From assembly GCF_009296025.1 (NCBI RefSeq), contig NZ_CP045178.1, positions 6,758,001 through 6,822,000 of the forward strand: a stretch of DNA of 64,000 nt, in the 5' to 3' direction. Shown piece after piece: positions 1-8,571 of the stretch. The position numbers and the translations under genes are program-made. Below the pieces are notes generated by a model. The model searched no databases and was not told where the DNA came from. It saw nothing but the letters and a program-made list of their open reading frames with translations. Numbering within the stretch: the stretch's first letter is position 1; the number at the start of each line of letters is the position of its first letter. Origin of the DNA: Streptomyces tsukubensis (lineage in GTDB: Bacteria; Actinomycetota; Actinomycetes; Streptomycetales; Streptomycetaceae).

Positions 1-542
1 GCGACATCGATGAGGAGCCGCACCCCGGTGCGTTCCACCAGCTCTCTGAGGAACTGCCCCTCCGTCAGCTCCTCGTCCGGCCAGGGGAACAGCGCGGCGA
101 TGTTCTCCACGGCCAGTGGCACGGGAAGCGCGTCCTGGGCGATGCGGACGTTCTCGCACAGCACGTCCAGCGCGTCCCTGGTACGCGGCACGGGCAGCAG
201 GTGCCCGGCCTCCAGTGAGGGTGCGGCGATCTGCGGGCCGCCCGCCCTGACGAACGCGATGTGCTCGGTCACCAGCGGCGATTCGAGGGCCAGCGCCCGT
301 TCGGCGAGGGCGGCGAGCCGTTCGGGATCGGGCCGGTCGGCACCACCGAGACCGAGCCCCACCCCGTGCGGGACGACGGTCACACCGCGCTCGCGCAGCC
401 GCACGAGGGAGTCCGGCAGGTGACCGGGGCAGAGATTCTCCGCGACGGCCTCGACCCAGTCGACCCCCGGCATACGCTCCACCGCCGAGGCGATCTCCGG
501 TCGCCAGCCGATCCCCGTACCCAACTGCCCGTGATATTCCAT
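1..542 (-). CDS. DUF692 (MNIO-family) protein, 3' end beyond window
   Basis: Only the first 180 residues are in the window; the frame stays open to base 1. The N-terminus shows the family's GIGWRPE block (residues 10-16), a VEAVAEN strand (30-36), [10 protein letters not shown] (58-67), VTEHIAF (91-97) and [12 protein letters not shown] (143-154). These are typical of the DUF692 TIM barrel. Some members of that fold (MbnB, BufB) are multinuclear non-heme iron oxidases that modify Cys-containing peptides; many actinobacterial members are uncharacterised. The start is the ATG whose complement is 540-542, directly followed by [12 protein letters not shown], which places the conserved glycines where the family normally has them. 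No precursor peptide is visible upstream; any partner gene would lie downstream, outside the window. Family call is firm, substrate unknown. Confidence 0.85.
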   Translation of the reverse strand, partial: MEYHGQLGTGIGWRPEIASAVERMPGVDWVEAVAENLCPGHLPDSLVRLRERGVTVVPHGVGLGLGGADRPDPERLAALAERALALESPLVTEHIAFVRAGGPQIAAPSLEAGHLLPVPRTRDALDVLCENVRIAQDALPVPLAVENIAALFPWPDEELTEGQFLRELVERTGVRLLIDV

Positions 543-1175
543 GTCCCCTCCGTCCACCGTGCCCTGCCCCGTGCGGCGCCCTTCGGGGGTTCATCGCCAC
601 GCAACGGGGATCCGAACCCCTGAACAGAGACGTTCAGAGGTCGATTTGAGGTTCCTGCCGGGCCCTGCTCCCGGCCGTCGGCCATCCCTCGGCGGTGAGA
701 ACACGGGCCATCGGCACCCACCGAGGACCGTCTGCGACGGGGCCGTTGGCCTGCGGTGACGCGGCTTCGGGCGACACGGCCAAGGACGAGGCCACAGGGC
801 GTGGACGCGCACGTACACGAGGGCGGGTGCTTCGGTTCGGCTCGCGGTGCGCCCGCGCAGCGCCGGGGTCGGGGCCGGAACACAGCCGCGCGGCAGAGGC
901 CGCGGTCCTGGCGTTCAGCCCCGGTCCTCGCCGTCTCCGGGCTCGGTACAGGTCGGCCCGTACGGCGGCGATGTCCCCTACCGGCCCGGTGACGGGGTCC
1001 TGGGTGAACGCCGTCATCCGCAGCCGCCCCCCACCGGTGGTGAGGACAAGCCACCCGCCGGTGGTGACGACAGCCGACCGCCGGCGGTGACGAGAGCCGA
1101 CCGCCGGCGGTGACGATGTCGAGTACGTGTCCCCCATGTGGCCGGGGGGTCCGCGTCGAGAGCCCCATCGGGATG
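543..1175. other. 633-bp gene-poor stretch between two minus-strand genes
   Basis: No convincing gene. Several overlapping frames are open on both strands, as expected at this GC content, but all give Arg/Pro/Gly-rich products without recognisable motifs. A minus-strand frame beginning MTAFTQDPVTG (near 1014) is the least implausible, but it ends in low-complexity sequence and I do not call it. The stretch holds the tandem repeat at 1031-1118. Confidence 0.5.
1031..1118. repeat. Four imperfect ~23-bp tandem repeats
   Basis: Units at 1031-1050, 1051-1073, 1074-1096 and 1097-1118 share a palindromic core of the type CCGCCGGCGGTGACGA. The last two are nearly identical. They lie in the intergenic stretch downstream of the DUF3159 stop codon. 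Function unknown. Confidence 0.8.
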
Positions 1176-1868
1176 TCAGGAGCGCTTGGCGGGCAGCAGA
1201 CCGATGGCCGCAAGCCGCTTGTTCGAGCTACGGGCGGCCCAGGCGACCACCAAGAGGGCGAGGGCGAGCAGCGGGAAGCCCATGGCGATCTTGGCGAATC
1301 CCAGCGAACCGACCTGGTCGGTCGCGTAGAAGTACTGCTGGACGGCGAACCGGGCGCCGAAGACCGCGGCCAGCACCAGGGTGGCGATGTCGTAGTAGAG
1401 CCGCGAACGCTTGTCCGCGCGCCAGACGTTGCCCTTGCCGGTCGCCACGTTCCAGATCACGCCGGCCATCGGCCACCGCGCCAGGACGGAGAGGAGGAAG
1501 AGGACGGCGCCGGCCAGGCTCGCCCAGATTCCGATGAGGAAGTAGTCCTTGGCGGAGCCGGTCAACCAGACGACGCCTGCGGCTATCGCGACGCCGAACA
1601 CGCCGCCGATCGCGGGTTGTACCGATTCCTTGCGCAGCAGGCGCTCCACGCCGATGGCGACCGCGACGGCGAGGGCGGCGATGACGGCCATCCGTAGTCC
1701 GCCGACGCTGTTGGCGACGACGAACGCCACCACGGGCAGTGCCGAGTAGACGACCCCCTTGGTGCCTCCGGCCTGGTCGAGGACCGAAGGCCGTTGCCGG
1801 GGTGCTGTCTGCTCCGTCCGCTCCACCTGCGTGTCGGACTCTGTCTCCAGGAAGCTCACGGTCTTCAT
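1176..1868 (-). CDS. DUF3159 family membrane protein
   Basis: 230 residues. A polar N-terminus of about 35 residues precedes roughly six hydrophobic helices (for example GVVYSALPVVAFVVANSVGG and YFLIGIWASLAGAVLFLLSVL). The pattern ESVQPAIGGVFGVAI..TGSAKDYFLIG matches DUF3159, an actinobacterial integral membrane family of unknown function. The start is the ATG at 1868, chosen because a GGGAGAAG Shine-Dalgarno lies 8-15 nt upstream and the upstream reading frame is not membrane-like. The gene is divergent from the S9 peptidase at 2210, and the shared 340-bp region carries two pairs of the same palindrome, so both genes are probably under one repressor. That regulator is not encoded in the visible neighbourhood. 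Family call is good; role unknown. Confidence 0.85.
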   Translation of the reverse strand: MKTVSFLETESDTQVERTEQTAPRQRPSVLDQAGGTKGVVYSALPVVAFVVANSVGGLRMAVIAALAVAVAIGVERLLRKESVQPAIGGVFGVAIAAGVVWLTGSAKDYFLIGIWASLAGAVLFLLSVLARWPMAGVIWNVATGKGNVWRADKRSRLYYDIATLVLAAVFGARFAVQQYFYATDQVGSLGFAKIAMGFPLLALALLVVAWAARSSNKRLAAIGLLPAKRS

Positions 1869-1918
1869 GGTGGTCACTTCTCCCGAGTTCGTCTTGGGGG
1901 CGAGCTGCGATGTCACTG

Positions 1919-1951
1919 TGTCGCTTAGCGCCAGTTTGACATTTAGTGACA
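1919..1951. promoter_or_regulatory. Pair of palindromic operators near the DUF3159 start
   Basis: Two 15-bp near-palindromes, TGTCGCTTAGCGCCA (1919-1933) and TGACATTTAGTGACA (1937-1951), start 18 bp apart. They match the perfect palindrome TGTCACTTAGTGACA at 12 and 13 of 15 positions. They lie 51-83 bp upstream of the DUF3159 start codon, where a repressor would cover the promoter. Confidence 0.65.
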
Positions 1952-1973
1952 CGGTGACGCTACCACCCCATGG

Positions 1974-1989
1974 TGTGACGTGCATCACA
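1974..1989. promoter_or_regulatory. CRP-like palindrome TGTGA-N6-TCACA
   Basis: TGTGACGTGCATCACA has perfect 5-bp arms and a 6-bp spacer, the architecture of CRP/FNR-family sites. It lies in the middle of the divergent promoter region between DUF3159 and the S9 peptidase. Streptomyces encodes a Crp with a related GTG-N6-CAC type site. Assignment is by sequence resemblance only. Confidence 0.4.
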
Positions 1990-2119
1990 TTGCGCTGTCC
2001 GTTTGGCGTGAGCCACCCCCGGGCGAGGTGCTCGCACCCCTTCTGCTCCGAACCGTGGATTCCAGTCGCCGTCACGCCTGTTCGGGCATCCGGGGTTTCT
2101 TGAGCGAGCTTGAGGTAGC

Positions 2120-2150
2120 TGTCACTTAGTGGCAGTGTCACTAAGTGACA
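2120..2150. promoter_or_regulatory. Pair of palindromic operators near the S9 peptidase start
   Basis: TGTCACTTAGTGGCA (2120-2134) and TGTCACTAAGTGACA (2136-2150, perfectly symmetrical around its centre) start 16 bp apart, 60-90 bp upstream of the peptidase ATG. They are the same element as the pair at 1919-1951. The layout suggests a TetR, GntR or MarR-type dimer bound at several sites. Confidence 0.75.
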
Positions 2151-2209
2151 GGCGGGCCTCTGGCCTCGCCTCCCTTACGACATCGGGCACTGACCACAGG
2201 AGGACTGAC

Positions 2210-4096
2210 ATGGCACCGCGGGAGACCATCTCCGTCGAGGAGTTCTTCGGGCCGCCGCTTCGCGCGAAGACGACCCTCTCGCCGGACGGCAGGAAAATGG
2301 CGTATCTGGCGCTGTGGGAGAACCGCCTGAACGTCTGGATAGAGAGCGTCGACACGCCGGGGGACTCGCGATGCGTGACCACGGAGGACCGTGGGGTCCT
2401 GAGCTACCACTGGACCCGGGACCCGCGGTGGCTGCTCTACACCCGGGACCAGGGCGGCGACGAGAACATGCACCTCTACCGCGTCGACCTGGAGGACCCG
2501 GACGCCGCCGCCGTGAATCTCACGCCCTATCCCGGGGTTCGGACCTTGGGCCTTGACCTCCCCGCCGGACGTCCGGGCAAGGTCATCACCCAACTGAACC
2601 TGCGCGACCGCGCCCAGTTCGACCTGGTGGAACTGGACATCGCCACCGGCGACCTCACGACTCTCGCCAAGAACCCGGGGAGCGAAGTGGAGGGGTGGCT
2701 GTACAGCGAGCGAGATCTGTTCGCGGGAGGGACGACGGCCGAGGGCGATGTCCTGCTGTCCAAGTGGGACGCGGCGACCGGTGCGCTGGACCCCGTGGCG
2801 CGGTTCGACGGCGGTGACGCTCCGCTGGGGATCTACCCCTTGGAGGTCACACCGGACGGCGGCGGGGTGTGGCTGGGCTCGTACCGAGGGGGCGACCGCC
2901 TCCGCCTGGCCCGACTCGACCTGGCGACCGGCGAGGAGGAGGAGGTCGACTCCCATCCGCGGTACGACCTGGACACCCGCGCACAGGTCTTTCCCGCCCT
3001 GCCGTCCCCTCTGATCCGCAGCCGCCGCACAGGCGAACTGCTGGGAGTCCGCTACCTCGGGGAGCGGCAGGTGATCCACGCCCTGGACCCGCATTTCGCC
3101 GCGGTGCTGAAGAATCTGGAGAAGCTGTCCGACGGCGATCTCGCCGGACTCTCCTCAGACGAGAGCGGCCAGCGGTGGGTGGCCGGCTTCACCCACGACC
3201 GTGACCCCGGGGCCACCTTCCTCTACGACCACACCACCGGCGAGAGCCGTCTGCTCCACCGGGCCAGGCCGCACCTGGATCCGGAGTCGCTCGCACCGAT
3301 GCGCCCGGTGGAGATCACCTCCAGGGACGGTCTGACGCTGCCGTCGTACCTGACGCTGCCGGTCGGCATCGAGCCGTCCCGGCTGCCGCTGGTGCTGTTC
3401 GTCCACGGCGGTCCCTGGAGCCGGGACAGCTGGGGGTACCACCCTGCCGCGCAGCTCTTCGCCAACCGCGGTTACGCGGTGCTACAGGTCAATTTCCGGG
3501 GCTCCACCGGATACGGCAGGGCCTTCACCAGGGCCGCCATCGGGGAGTTCGCCGGCAAGATGCACGACGACCTCATCGACGGTGTGCGCTGGGCGGTCGA
3601 GCGGGGATACGCCGACCCGGACCGCGTGGCCATCATGGGCGGCTCCTACGGCGGGTACGCGTCACTGGCCGGGGTCACCTTCACGCCGGACGTCTTCGCC
3701 GCCGCTGTCGATGTCGTCGGTATCTCGGACCTGGCCAACTTCATGCGGAGCCAGCCCGACTTCGTCAAACCGATGCTCACCCACAACTGGTTCACATACG
3801 TCGGTGACCCGGCCGATCCTGAGCAGGAGGCCGACATGCTGGCCCGCTCCCCGATCACCCGTGTCGACCAAATCCGCACCCCGCTGATGGTGGTGCACGG
3901 CGCCAACGACGCCCGCGTCGTCCTCGCCGAGTCCGACCTGCTCGTCGAGGCCCTGCGCGCACGAGGCGTCCCCGTCGAGTACACCGTCATGCGGGACGAA
4001 GGCCACGCCATCGAGAACCCGGAGAACGTGATCGCCCTCTACACCGGGGTGGAACGCTTCCTGGCCGAACACCTGGGCTTCGAGGCCCGCTCCTAG
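2210..4096 (+). CDS. S9 family (prolyl oligopeptidase-type) serine peptidase
   Basis: 628 residues, cytosolic (no signal peptide). The N-terminal two thirds is a beta-propeller-like region; the C-terminal third is the alpha/beta-hydrolase domain of peptidase family S9. The catalytic triad is readable: Ser479 in GGSYGGYAS, Asp567 in HGANDARV, His599 in DEGHAIE. The oxyanion region VHGGPWSRD is also present. Members hydrolyse short peptides, often after proline or as acylaminoacyl peptidases; the exact substrate cannot be read from sequence. The start at ATG 2210 follows a strong CAGGAGG (2197-2203). Expression is probably controlled by the palindromes at 2120-2150 shared with the divergent DUF3159 gene. 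A hairpin terminator follows the stop. Confidence 0.93.
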   Translation: MAPRETISVEEFFGPPLRAKTTLSPDGRKMAYLALWENRLNVWIESVDTPGDSRCVTTEDRGVLSYHWTRDPRWLLYTRDQGGDENMHLYRVDLEDPDAAAVNLTPYPGVRTLGLDLPAGRPGKVITQLNLRDRAQFDLVELDIATGDLTTLAKNPGSEVEGWLYSERDLFAGGTTAEGDVLLSKWDAATGALDPVARFDGGDAPLGIYPLEVTPDGGGVWLGSYRGGDRLRLARLDLATGEEEEVDSHPRYDLDTRAQVFPALPSPLIRSRRTGELLGVRYLGERQVIHALDPHFAAVLKNLEKLSDGDLAGLSSDESGQRWVAGFTHDRDPGATFLYDHTTGESRLLHRARPHLDPESLAPMRPVEITSRDGLTLPSYLTLPVGIEPSRLPLVLFVHGGPWSRDSWGYHPAAQLFANRGYAVLQVNFRGSTGYGRAFTRAAIGEFAGKMHDDLIDGVRWAVERGYADPDRVAIMGGSYGGYASLAGVTFTPDVFAAAVDVVGISDLANFMRSQPDFVKPMLTHNWFTYVGDPADPEQEADMLARSPITRVDQIRTPLMVVHGANDARVVLAESDLLVEALRARGVPVEYTVMRDEGHAIENPENVIALYTGVERFLAEHLGFEARS

Positions 4097-4116
4097 GGGC
4101 GGAGGGCGGGGAGAGC

Positions 4117-4152
4117 GCGCGGCCTCATACCCCGGGCCACCTGAGGCCGCGC
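4117..4152. terminator. Hairpin terminator between convergent genes
   Basis: Perfect 11-bp stem GCGCGGCCTCA (4117-4127) / TGAGGCCGCGC (4142-4152) with a 14-nt loop, 20 bp after the S9 peptidase stop. It faces the convergent hydrolase gene and could serve both strands. Confidence 0.75.
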
Positions 4153-4317
4153 CCCCTTCGTGCCCCTCGGTCACAGCGGCGGCCCCCTTGGCCGCGGCGG
4201 CGGCCGCTCCCGGCTCAGAGCCTCACAGCACGGCGTGCCGGCCGGCTTCCGTGTGCGTGTGCGTGTCCTGGTGCATGTCCAGGAATGTGCGCGCTCACTT
4301 GCCGCACGCGTCGCCGA

Positions 4318-5154
4318 TCATCCCTCGCGCAACGCCGGGTGATCGGCGATCACCGTGCAGGAGCCGGGGGCGATCTCGGTGAACCCCGCGTCCTGGACCA
4401 CCGGCAGCCCGCTCGTCACGAGCGTGCGCCAGTGGGCCGGGGCCGCCGTGCGGACGGCCAGCGGGAAGCCCGCTTCGCGCCACGCGTCGCGCTCGGCGGG
4501 TGACAGCTCCCACCACGCCAACTGGGCGGCGTGACCCGCCTGAGCCATGGCCTTGCCCGCGGACATCGTGACGTCCGGACTCATCCACAGCACCGGGACG
4601 CCGGGGTCGGGCGCCGACGGTGGTTCAGGGTCGTCCAGTTCCGTACCTGACACCTGGAGCTTCGCCAGGTCCTTCGGCCAGCCGTCGACGGGGATCGGCG
4701 GGAAGACCCGCACCTCGGCGGCCTTCCCCGTGAGGGTGATCCCCGGCATCGTCCCGGTCCGCCGCCACTCCGCGCCGCGCGCCCGCCGCACCACCTTGCG
4801 GATTCTGGCGTCCTGCCAGTCCCGCACGGCCTCGGCCCACTCGCCGTCGCCCACCGACCGCTCGTCGGAGAGCAGAGCGAGTACCGCCCGTGCCGCCGTC
4901 TCCATCGCGTCCGTACGGGCCGGGGGATCTGCCCGCTCCAGCCGGACCACCAAGGGCAGGACGAACTGGGGCGCCTCGTCCCGCTCGGTCGGTTCGTTCA
5001 CGAACGGGCTGTCCTGGGTGTCCGCTCCCCGGACACGACCGGGTCCGGGTTCGGGGGCACCGCCCTCGGCCGCCCCCGGGGTGGTGTCGGCCGGGGCGGA
5101 AGGAGAGGTCTGGACGCCGTCGGCCGGCGTGCTGGGGATGTCGTCGCTGCTCAC
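4318..5154 (-). CDS. Peptidyl-tRNA hydrolase Pth2-domain protein
   Basis: 278 residues. The C-terminal half contains VLWMSPDVTMSAGKAMAQAG, matching the conserved GK..AQ.GHA stretch of the PTH2 family, and GSCTVIADHP near the end. PTH2 enzymes hydrolyse the ester bond of peptidyl-tRNA and recycle stalled tRNAs. The N-terminal about 70 residues (Ser/Pro/Ala-rich, acidic) look disordered. The start is taken as GTG 5154 (VSSDDIP), since the frame further upstream is out of character; no clear Shine-Dalgarno precedes it, so it may be leaderless. The AIM24 gene diverges 70 bp away, so both promoters sit in a very short region. Streptomyces also has a classical Pth1, so this copy is likely accessory. 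Confidence 0.8.
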   Translation of the reverse strand: MSSDDIPSTPADGVQTSPSAPADTTPGAAEGGAPEPGPGRVRGADTQDSPFVNEPTERDEAPQFVLPLVVRLERADPPARTDAMETAARAVLALLSDERSVGDGEWAEAVRDWQDARIRKVVRRARGAEWRRTGTMPGITLTGKAAEVRVFPPIPVDGWPKDLAKLQVSGTELDDPEPPSAPDPGVPVLWMSPDVTMSAGKAMAQAGHAAQLAWWELSPAERDAWREAGFPLAVRTAAPAHWRTLVTSGLPVVQDAGFTEIAPGSCTVIADHPALREG

Positions 5155-5224
5155 CCGGCCAGTCTGCCAGCACGCCTGGCCACAGCCCTTGGCGATGTCC
5201 GACCGGCACGCCAGGATGGCACGT

Positions 5225-5902
5225 ATGAAAAGCGACCTCTTCGCGACCAAGAACATGGCCCAGCCGCCCGCCGCGGCCGGGATGACCTTGCAGAACGCAA
5301 AGTCGATCAAGTACACCGTCAACGGTGAGATGTACGCCAGGCAGGGAGCGATGGTCGCTTTCCGCGGCAATCTCCAGTTCGAGCGCAAGGGCCAGGGCAT
5401 CGGCGGCATGTTGAAACGGGCCGTCACCGGCGAGGGGCTGCCGCTGATGTCCGTGAGCGGCCAGGGCGAGGCATGGTTCGCGCACGAGGCCGCCAACTGC
5501 TTCATCGTGGACCTGGAGGGCAACGACCCGCTCACCGTCAACGGCCGCAATGTCCTCTGTTTCGACCCCTCCCTCGGTTATGAGATCAAGGTCGTGAAGG
5601 GCGCGGGAATCGCCGGAGGCGGGCTCTTCAACAGTGTCTTCACCGGCCACGGGAAGCTCGGACTGGTCTGCGAGGGCGAGCCCATCGTGATCCCCGTGGC
5701 GACCCAGGCGCCCGTGTACGTCGACACCGACGCGGTCGTCGGCTGGAGCTCAGGACTCAACACCTCGCTGCACCGCTCGCAGAGTGTCGGGTCGATGATC
5801 CGCGGCGGCTCGGGCGAGGCCGTGCAGCTCATGCTCCAAGGGGAGGGCTTCGTCGTCGTCAGGCCAAGCGAGCTGACCCCGGAGAAGAACAAGGCCCATT
5901 GA
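5225..5902 (+). CDS. AIM24 family protein
   Basis: 225 residues with the beta-rich double-stranded fold pattern of AIM24/TIGR00266 proteins: YTVNGEMYARQGAMVAF near the N-terminus, GQGEAWFA, then SLGYEIKVVKGAGIAGGGLFNSVFTGHGKLGL and a final GEAVQLMLQGEGFVVVRPSE. In yeast the homologue is mitochondrial. The bacterial members have no established biochemical role. The start at ATG 5225 (MKSDLFATKN) is the first in-frame Met before the conserved core; the upstream AGGATGG is a weak ribosome-binding site. The gene ends at a long hairpin shared with the convergent deacetylase. Confidence 0.88.
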   Translation: MKSDLFATKNMAQPPAAAGMTLQNAKSIKYTVNGEMYARQGAMVAFRGNLQFERKGQGIGGMLKRAVTGEGLPLMSVSGQGEAWFAHEAANCFIVDLEGNDPLTVNGRNVLCFDPSLGYEIKVVKGAGIAGGGLFNSVFTGHGKLGLVCEGEPIVIPVATQAPVYVDTDAVVGWSSGLNTSLHRSQSVGSMIRGGSGEAVQLMLQGEGFVVVRPSELTPEKNKAH

Positions 5903-6020
5903 TTCGGGCGGCCCGGACGGCTGCCACGGACGGCTGCCGCGGAGGGCCGCCCCTGCGGCTGTCCGGTGACGTGGGCCGCTCACCGGTCTGCCTTTGCCCG
6001 CCCGCCCGCCCGCACCTCGC

Positions 6021-6060
6021 CACCCGCACCGGGCCCCGGCTTGTCCGGCCGGTGCGGGTG
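6021..6060. terminator. Bidirectional hairpin terminator
   Basis: Perfect 12-bp stem CACCCGCACCGG (6021-6032) / CCGGTGCGGGTG (6049-6060) with a 16-nt loop in the gap between the convergent AIM24 and deacetylase genes. Confidence 0.75.
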
Positions 6061-6075
6061 CGCCTGCGGCTCGCC

Positions 6076-7023
6076 CTAGTGGCTCCGCTTCCCCGCGGCC
6101 GCGGCTGCGGCCTCTGCCACAAGCCCGGACACCTTTACGAAGCGATAGCCGCGTTTGCGCAGTTCGGGGACGACGCGACGGACGACGGCCTCGGTGGTGG
6201 GCGCCGCGCTCCGGGTGCAGTGCATCACCACCACGGAGCCAGGCCGCACCCCGTCGAGTACCTGGCGCACCACGGCGTCGGTGTCCGTGGCGAAGGCGTC
6301 GCCGCTGACCACGTCCCACTGGACGGCGGTGACGCCCTCGGGGGCCACGGCCCGCAGGGAGCGCACGTCGTGACAGCCGCCGGGGAAGCGGAAGTACGGC
6401 ACCCGGTGGCGTACACCGGCCCGGCGGAACGCGGTGAAGGCCCGCTCGACATCGCTGCGCATCCGGGTGGGGGCGAGCGAGGGCAGTCCGTAGCAGTCGC
6501 CGGTGAAGGAATAGTGGCTGTACGAGTGGTTGGCGACCTCGAACAGCGGGTCGGCCCCGATGTTCTTGGCCTCTGCCGGGTACTCCTCGGCCCAGCGGCC
6601 GGTCATGAAGACCGTCGAGGGAACGCGCAGCGCGCGCAGGGCCGCGATGAGACCGGGGTTGTCGAACCGTTCGCCCGAGGCGGCCCTCGGCCCCTGATCG
6701 GCCGTCATGTCGGCGTCGAAGGTGAACGCGACCGTCTTTCCGTGCCCGGTCCTCGGGCCGTGCGTGAAGACGGGGGCGCGGCCGCCGGGGCCTGGGGTCA
6801 GGGTGGGAGGCCCTGAGGAGGAGGGGGTGTCCGGATGCCCCGGAGCCTCCGACTCTCCCTGGCCTCGGGGGGCCTGCGAGGCGGTTGCTCCGGGAGCACC
6901 GGGGGAGACCTTGACGGTCTCCAGGGCGACCCGTGGGGGCTCCACCCCGCAGGCCGTGAGGGTGAGGGCGCCGACGGCGCCGAGGACACAGAGGGCGGTG
7001 AGTCTTCGTCCGTAAAGGATCAC
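6076..7023 (-). CDS. NodB-type polysaccharide deacetylase lipoprotein
   Basis: 315 residues. A signal peptide ends in a lipobox LTAC (Cys25), so the protein should be lipid-anchored outside the membrane. A Pro/Ser/Gly-rich linker (residues 35-90) leads to a carbohydrate esterase 4 domain: motif 1 TFDAD (101-105), motif 2 HSYSH (166-170), motif 3 RFPGG (212-216), followed by QWDVVSGD and VVVMHCT. The Asp and two His ligands of the catalytic metal are therefore present. Such enzymes remove acetyl groups from peptidoglycan, chitin or similar polymers; the natural substrate here is unknown. Start ATG 7023 gives a normal lipoprotein signal peptide. Confidence 0.92.
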   Translation of the reverse strand: MILYGRRLTALCVLGAVGALTLTACGVEPPRVALETVKVSPGAPGATASQAPRGQGESEAPGHPDTPSSSGPPTLTPGPGGRAPVFTHGPRTGHGKTVAFTFDADMTADQGPRAASGERFDNPGLIAALRALRVPSTVFMTGRWAEEYPAEAKNIGADPLFEVANHSYSHYSFTGDCYGLPSLAPTRMRSDVERAFTAFRRAGVRHRVPYFRFPGGCHDVRSLRAVAPEGVTAVQWDVVSGDAFATDTDAVVRQVLDGVRPGSVVVMHCTRSAAPTTEAVVRRVVPELRKRGYRFVKVSGLVAEAAAAAAGKRSH

Positions 7024-7209
7024 CGCCAGAAGATAACCTGATAATCACCCTAAAACGGGCACAGGTCACCTGTTATCGGTGCGTCGCGATGGTGCCACGG
7101 GGCCAATGGGGCCGAACGGCGGGTGGAGCGACGGGCCTCGGGTATCACCCCGTGATCCCGTGATCGAGTCCTCGGCCACCTGACCGCGCGATCAAGCCCC
7201 CTGGCGCCG

Positions 7210-8571
7210 TCACCAAGGGCCGGTCACCGCGAACGTCGTCCCCGGCGTGTAGCAGTTCACGTACATCGTGTCGTGGTCCGGTGAGAACGTGACACCCGCG
7301 AACTCGCCCCACTCCGGCGCCTCCTCGGTGCCGAGGTTCTGCCGTCCCCGCGCCATCGCGTAGACCTCGCCGCGCCGCGTGACCCCGAAGACGTGCTGGG
7401 CGCCTGCCCCGTCCTCGCAGACCATCAGCCCGCCACTGGGCGCGAGACAGATGTTGTCCGGCTCCTCACCCGGAAGCTGGACGTCCGTTCCCGGCCCGAA
7501 GACGACCACGAGGGTGAGCCGCCCCGCCGCGGGTTCGTACCGCCAGATCTGGCCGAAGTGGTCCGCGGCGGATCCCTCGCGGCTGCGGGCGTAACTGGAG
7601 ACGAAGTACACGCACGAGCCGCCCCAGTAGCAGCCCTCCAGTTTCTGCGCGTGGGTGATGCCCTTGGGGCCGAAGTCCTGAAGCCTGACAGGAGTGGACT
7701 GCGCCAGCGGATCGGGGACGTCGACCCACTCGACGCCGGAGAAGGACGTGCCGGTCTCCTGGACCGAGGAGAGATCGGGTACCCCGGGCACGCGCATCGC
7801 CTGGAGTCTGCCTCCCGCCCGCAAGGAGCCCAGGCCGCCGTGCGGGCGTTTCGGCAGGAAGCGGTAGAAGAGGCCGAAGGGCCGGTCGAAGGCGTCCTCG
7901 GTCTCGTAGACGACACCGCGCCCGGGGTCGACGGCGATGGCCTCGTGCTGGAACCGGCCCATCGCGGTGAGCGGCACGGCCCCCGTACGCCGGGGATCGG
8001 AGGGGTCGACCTCGAAGATGAAGCCGTGGTCCTTGGTGTAGCCGTTGGTACCGGCTCTGTCCTCGATCTCCTCGCAGGTCAGCCAGGTCCCCCACGGGGT
8101 GGGCCCGCCCGCGCAGTTGGTGGAGGTCCCGGCGATGGCGACCTGTTCACCGATCACCCTGCCGCGCCGGTCGAGGGCGAGCGACGTGCAGCCGCCCATG
8201 CCCATCGGGTCGTAGGTGATGCCCTTCACCGCCGGCACCCGGATGGCCGCGGTGTGCCGGTTCTCGTGGTTGCGTACGAGGTTGACGCCCCCGTGTCTGC
8301 CCGCGAACGCGGCCATGCCGTCGGGGTTGCTCGGTACCTCGCCCTGCCCCGAGCGCAGCGGGTCGCCCTCGCGGGAGAGGACCCGGTAACGGAAGCCCTT
8401 GGGGAGGTCGAGCAGGCCGTCGGGGTCGGGGACCAGGGGTCCGTAGCCGCTCCTGCCCGCTTCCTGGGCGAAGGCCGTGCCCGCGAAGAGTTCGGAGAGG
8501 TCTCCTGAGAACGCGATCGAGGCGCCGAGGGCGCCGGTACCGGCGAGAACCGTGCGTCGTGACGTTGGCAT
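7210..8571 (-). CDS. PhoX-type (DUF839) secreted phosphatase
   Basis: 453 residues. The N-terminus SRRTVLAGTGALGASIAFSG is a twin-arginine (Tat) signal. The body matches PhoX/DUF839: TSTNCAGGPTPWGTW and LTCEE around the middle, FQHEAIAVDP, VYETEDAF, and a C-terminal PDNICLAPSGGLMVCEDG. PhoX enzymes are calcium/iron alkaline phosphatases exported folded by the Tat system, which agrees with the signal. Start ATG 8571 has AGGAGG eight bases upstream. No canonical PhoP direct repeat was recognised upstream, so phosphate regulation is not supported from sequence alone. Confidence 0.9.
   Translation of the reverse strand: MPTSRRTVLAGTGALGASIAFSGDLSELFAGTAFAQEAGRSGYGPLVPDPDGLLDLPKGFRYRVLSREGDPLRSGQGEVPSNPDGMAAFAGRHGGVNLVRNHENRHTAAIRVPAVKGITYDPMGMGGCTSLALDRRGRVIGEQVAIAGTSTNCAGGPTPWGTWLTCEEIEDRAGTNGYTKDHGFIFEVDPSDPRRTGAVPLTAMGRFQHEAIAVDPGRGVVYETEDAFDRPFGLFYRFLPKRPHGGLGSLRAGGRLQAMRVPGVPDLSSVQETGTSFSGVEWVDVPDPLAQSTPVRLQDFGPKGITHAQKLEGCYWGGSCVYFVSSYARSREGSAADHFGQIWRYEPAAGRLTLVVVFGPGTDVQLPGEEPDNICLAPSGGLMVCEDGAGAQHVFGVTRRGEVYAMARGRQNLGTEEAPEWGEFAGVTFSPDHDTMYVNCYTPGTTFAVTGPW

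Noticed and set aside
618..645. T-arm-like sequence (GGGGTTCGGATCCCC, minus strand)
   Set aside because: It resembles a tRNA T-arm, but no D-arm, anticodon arm or acceptor stem could be assembled around it, and the conserved A at position 58 is replaced by G.
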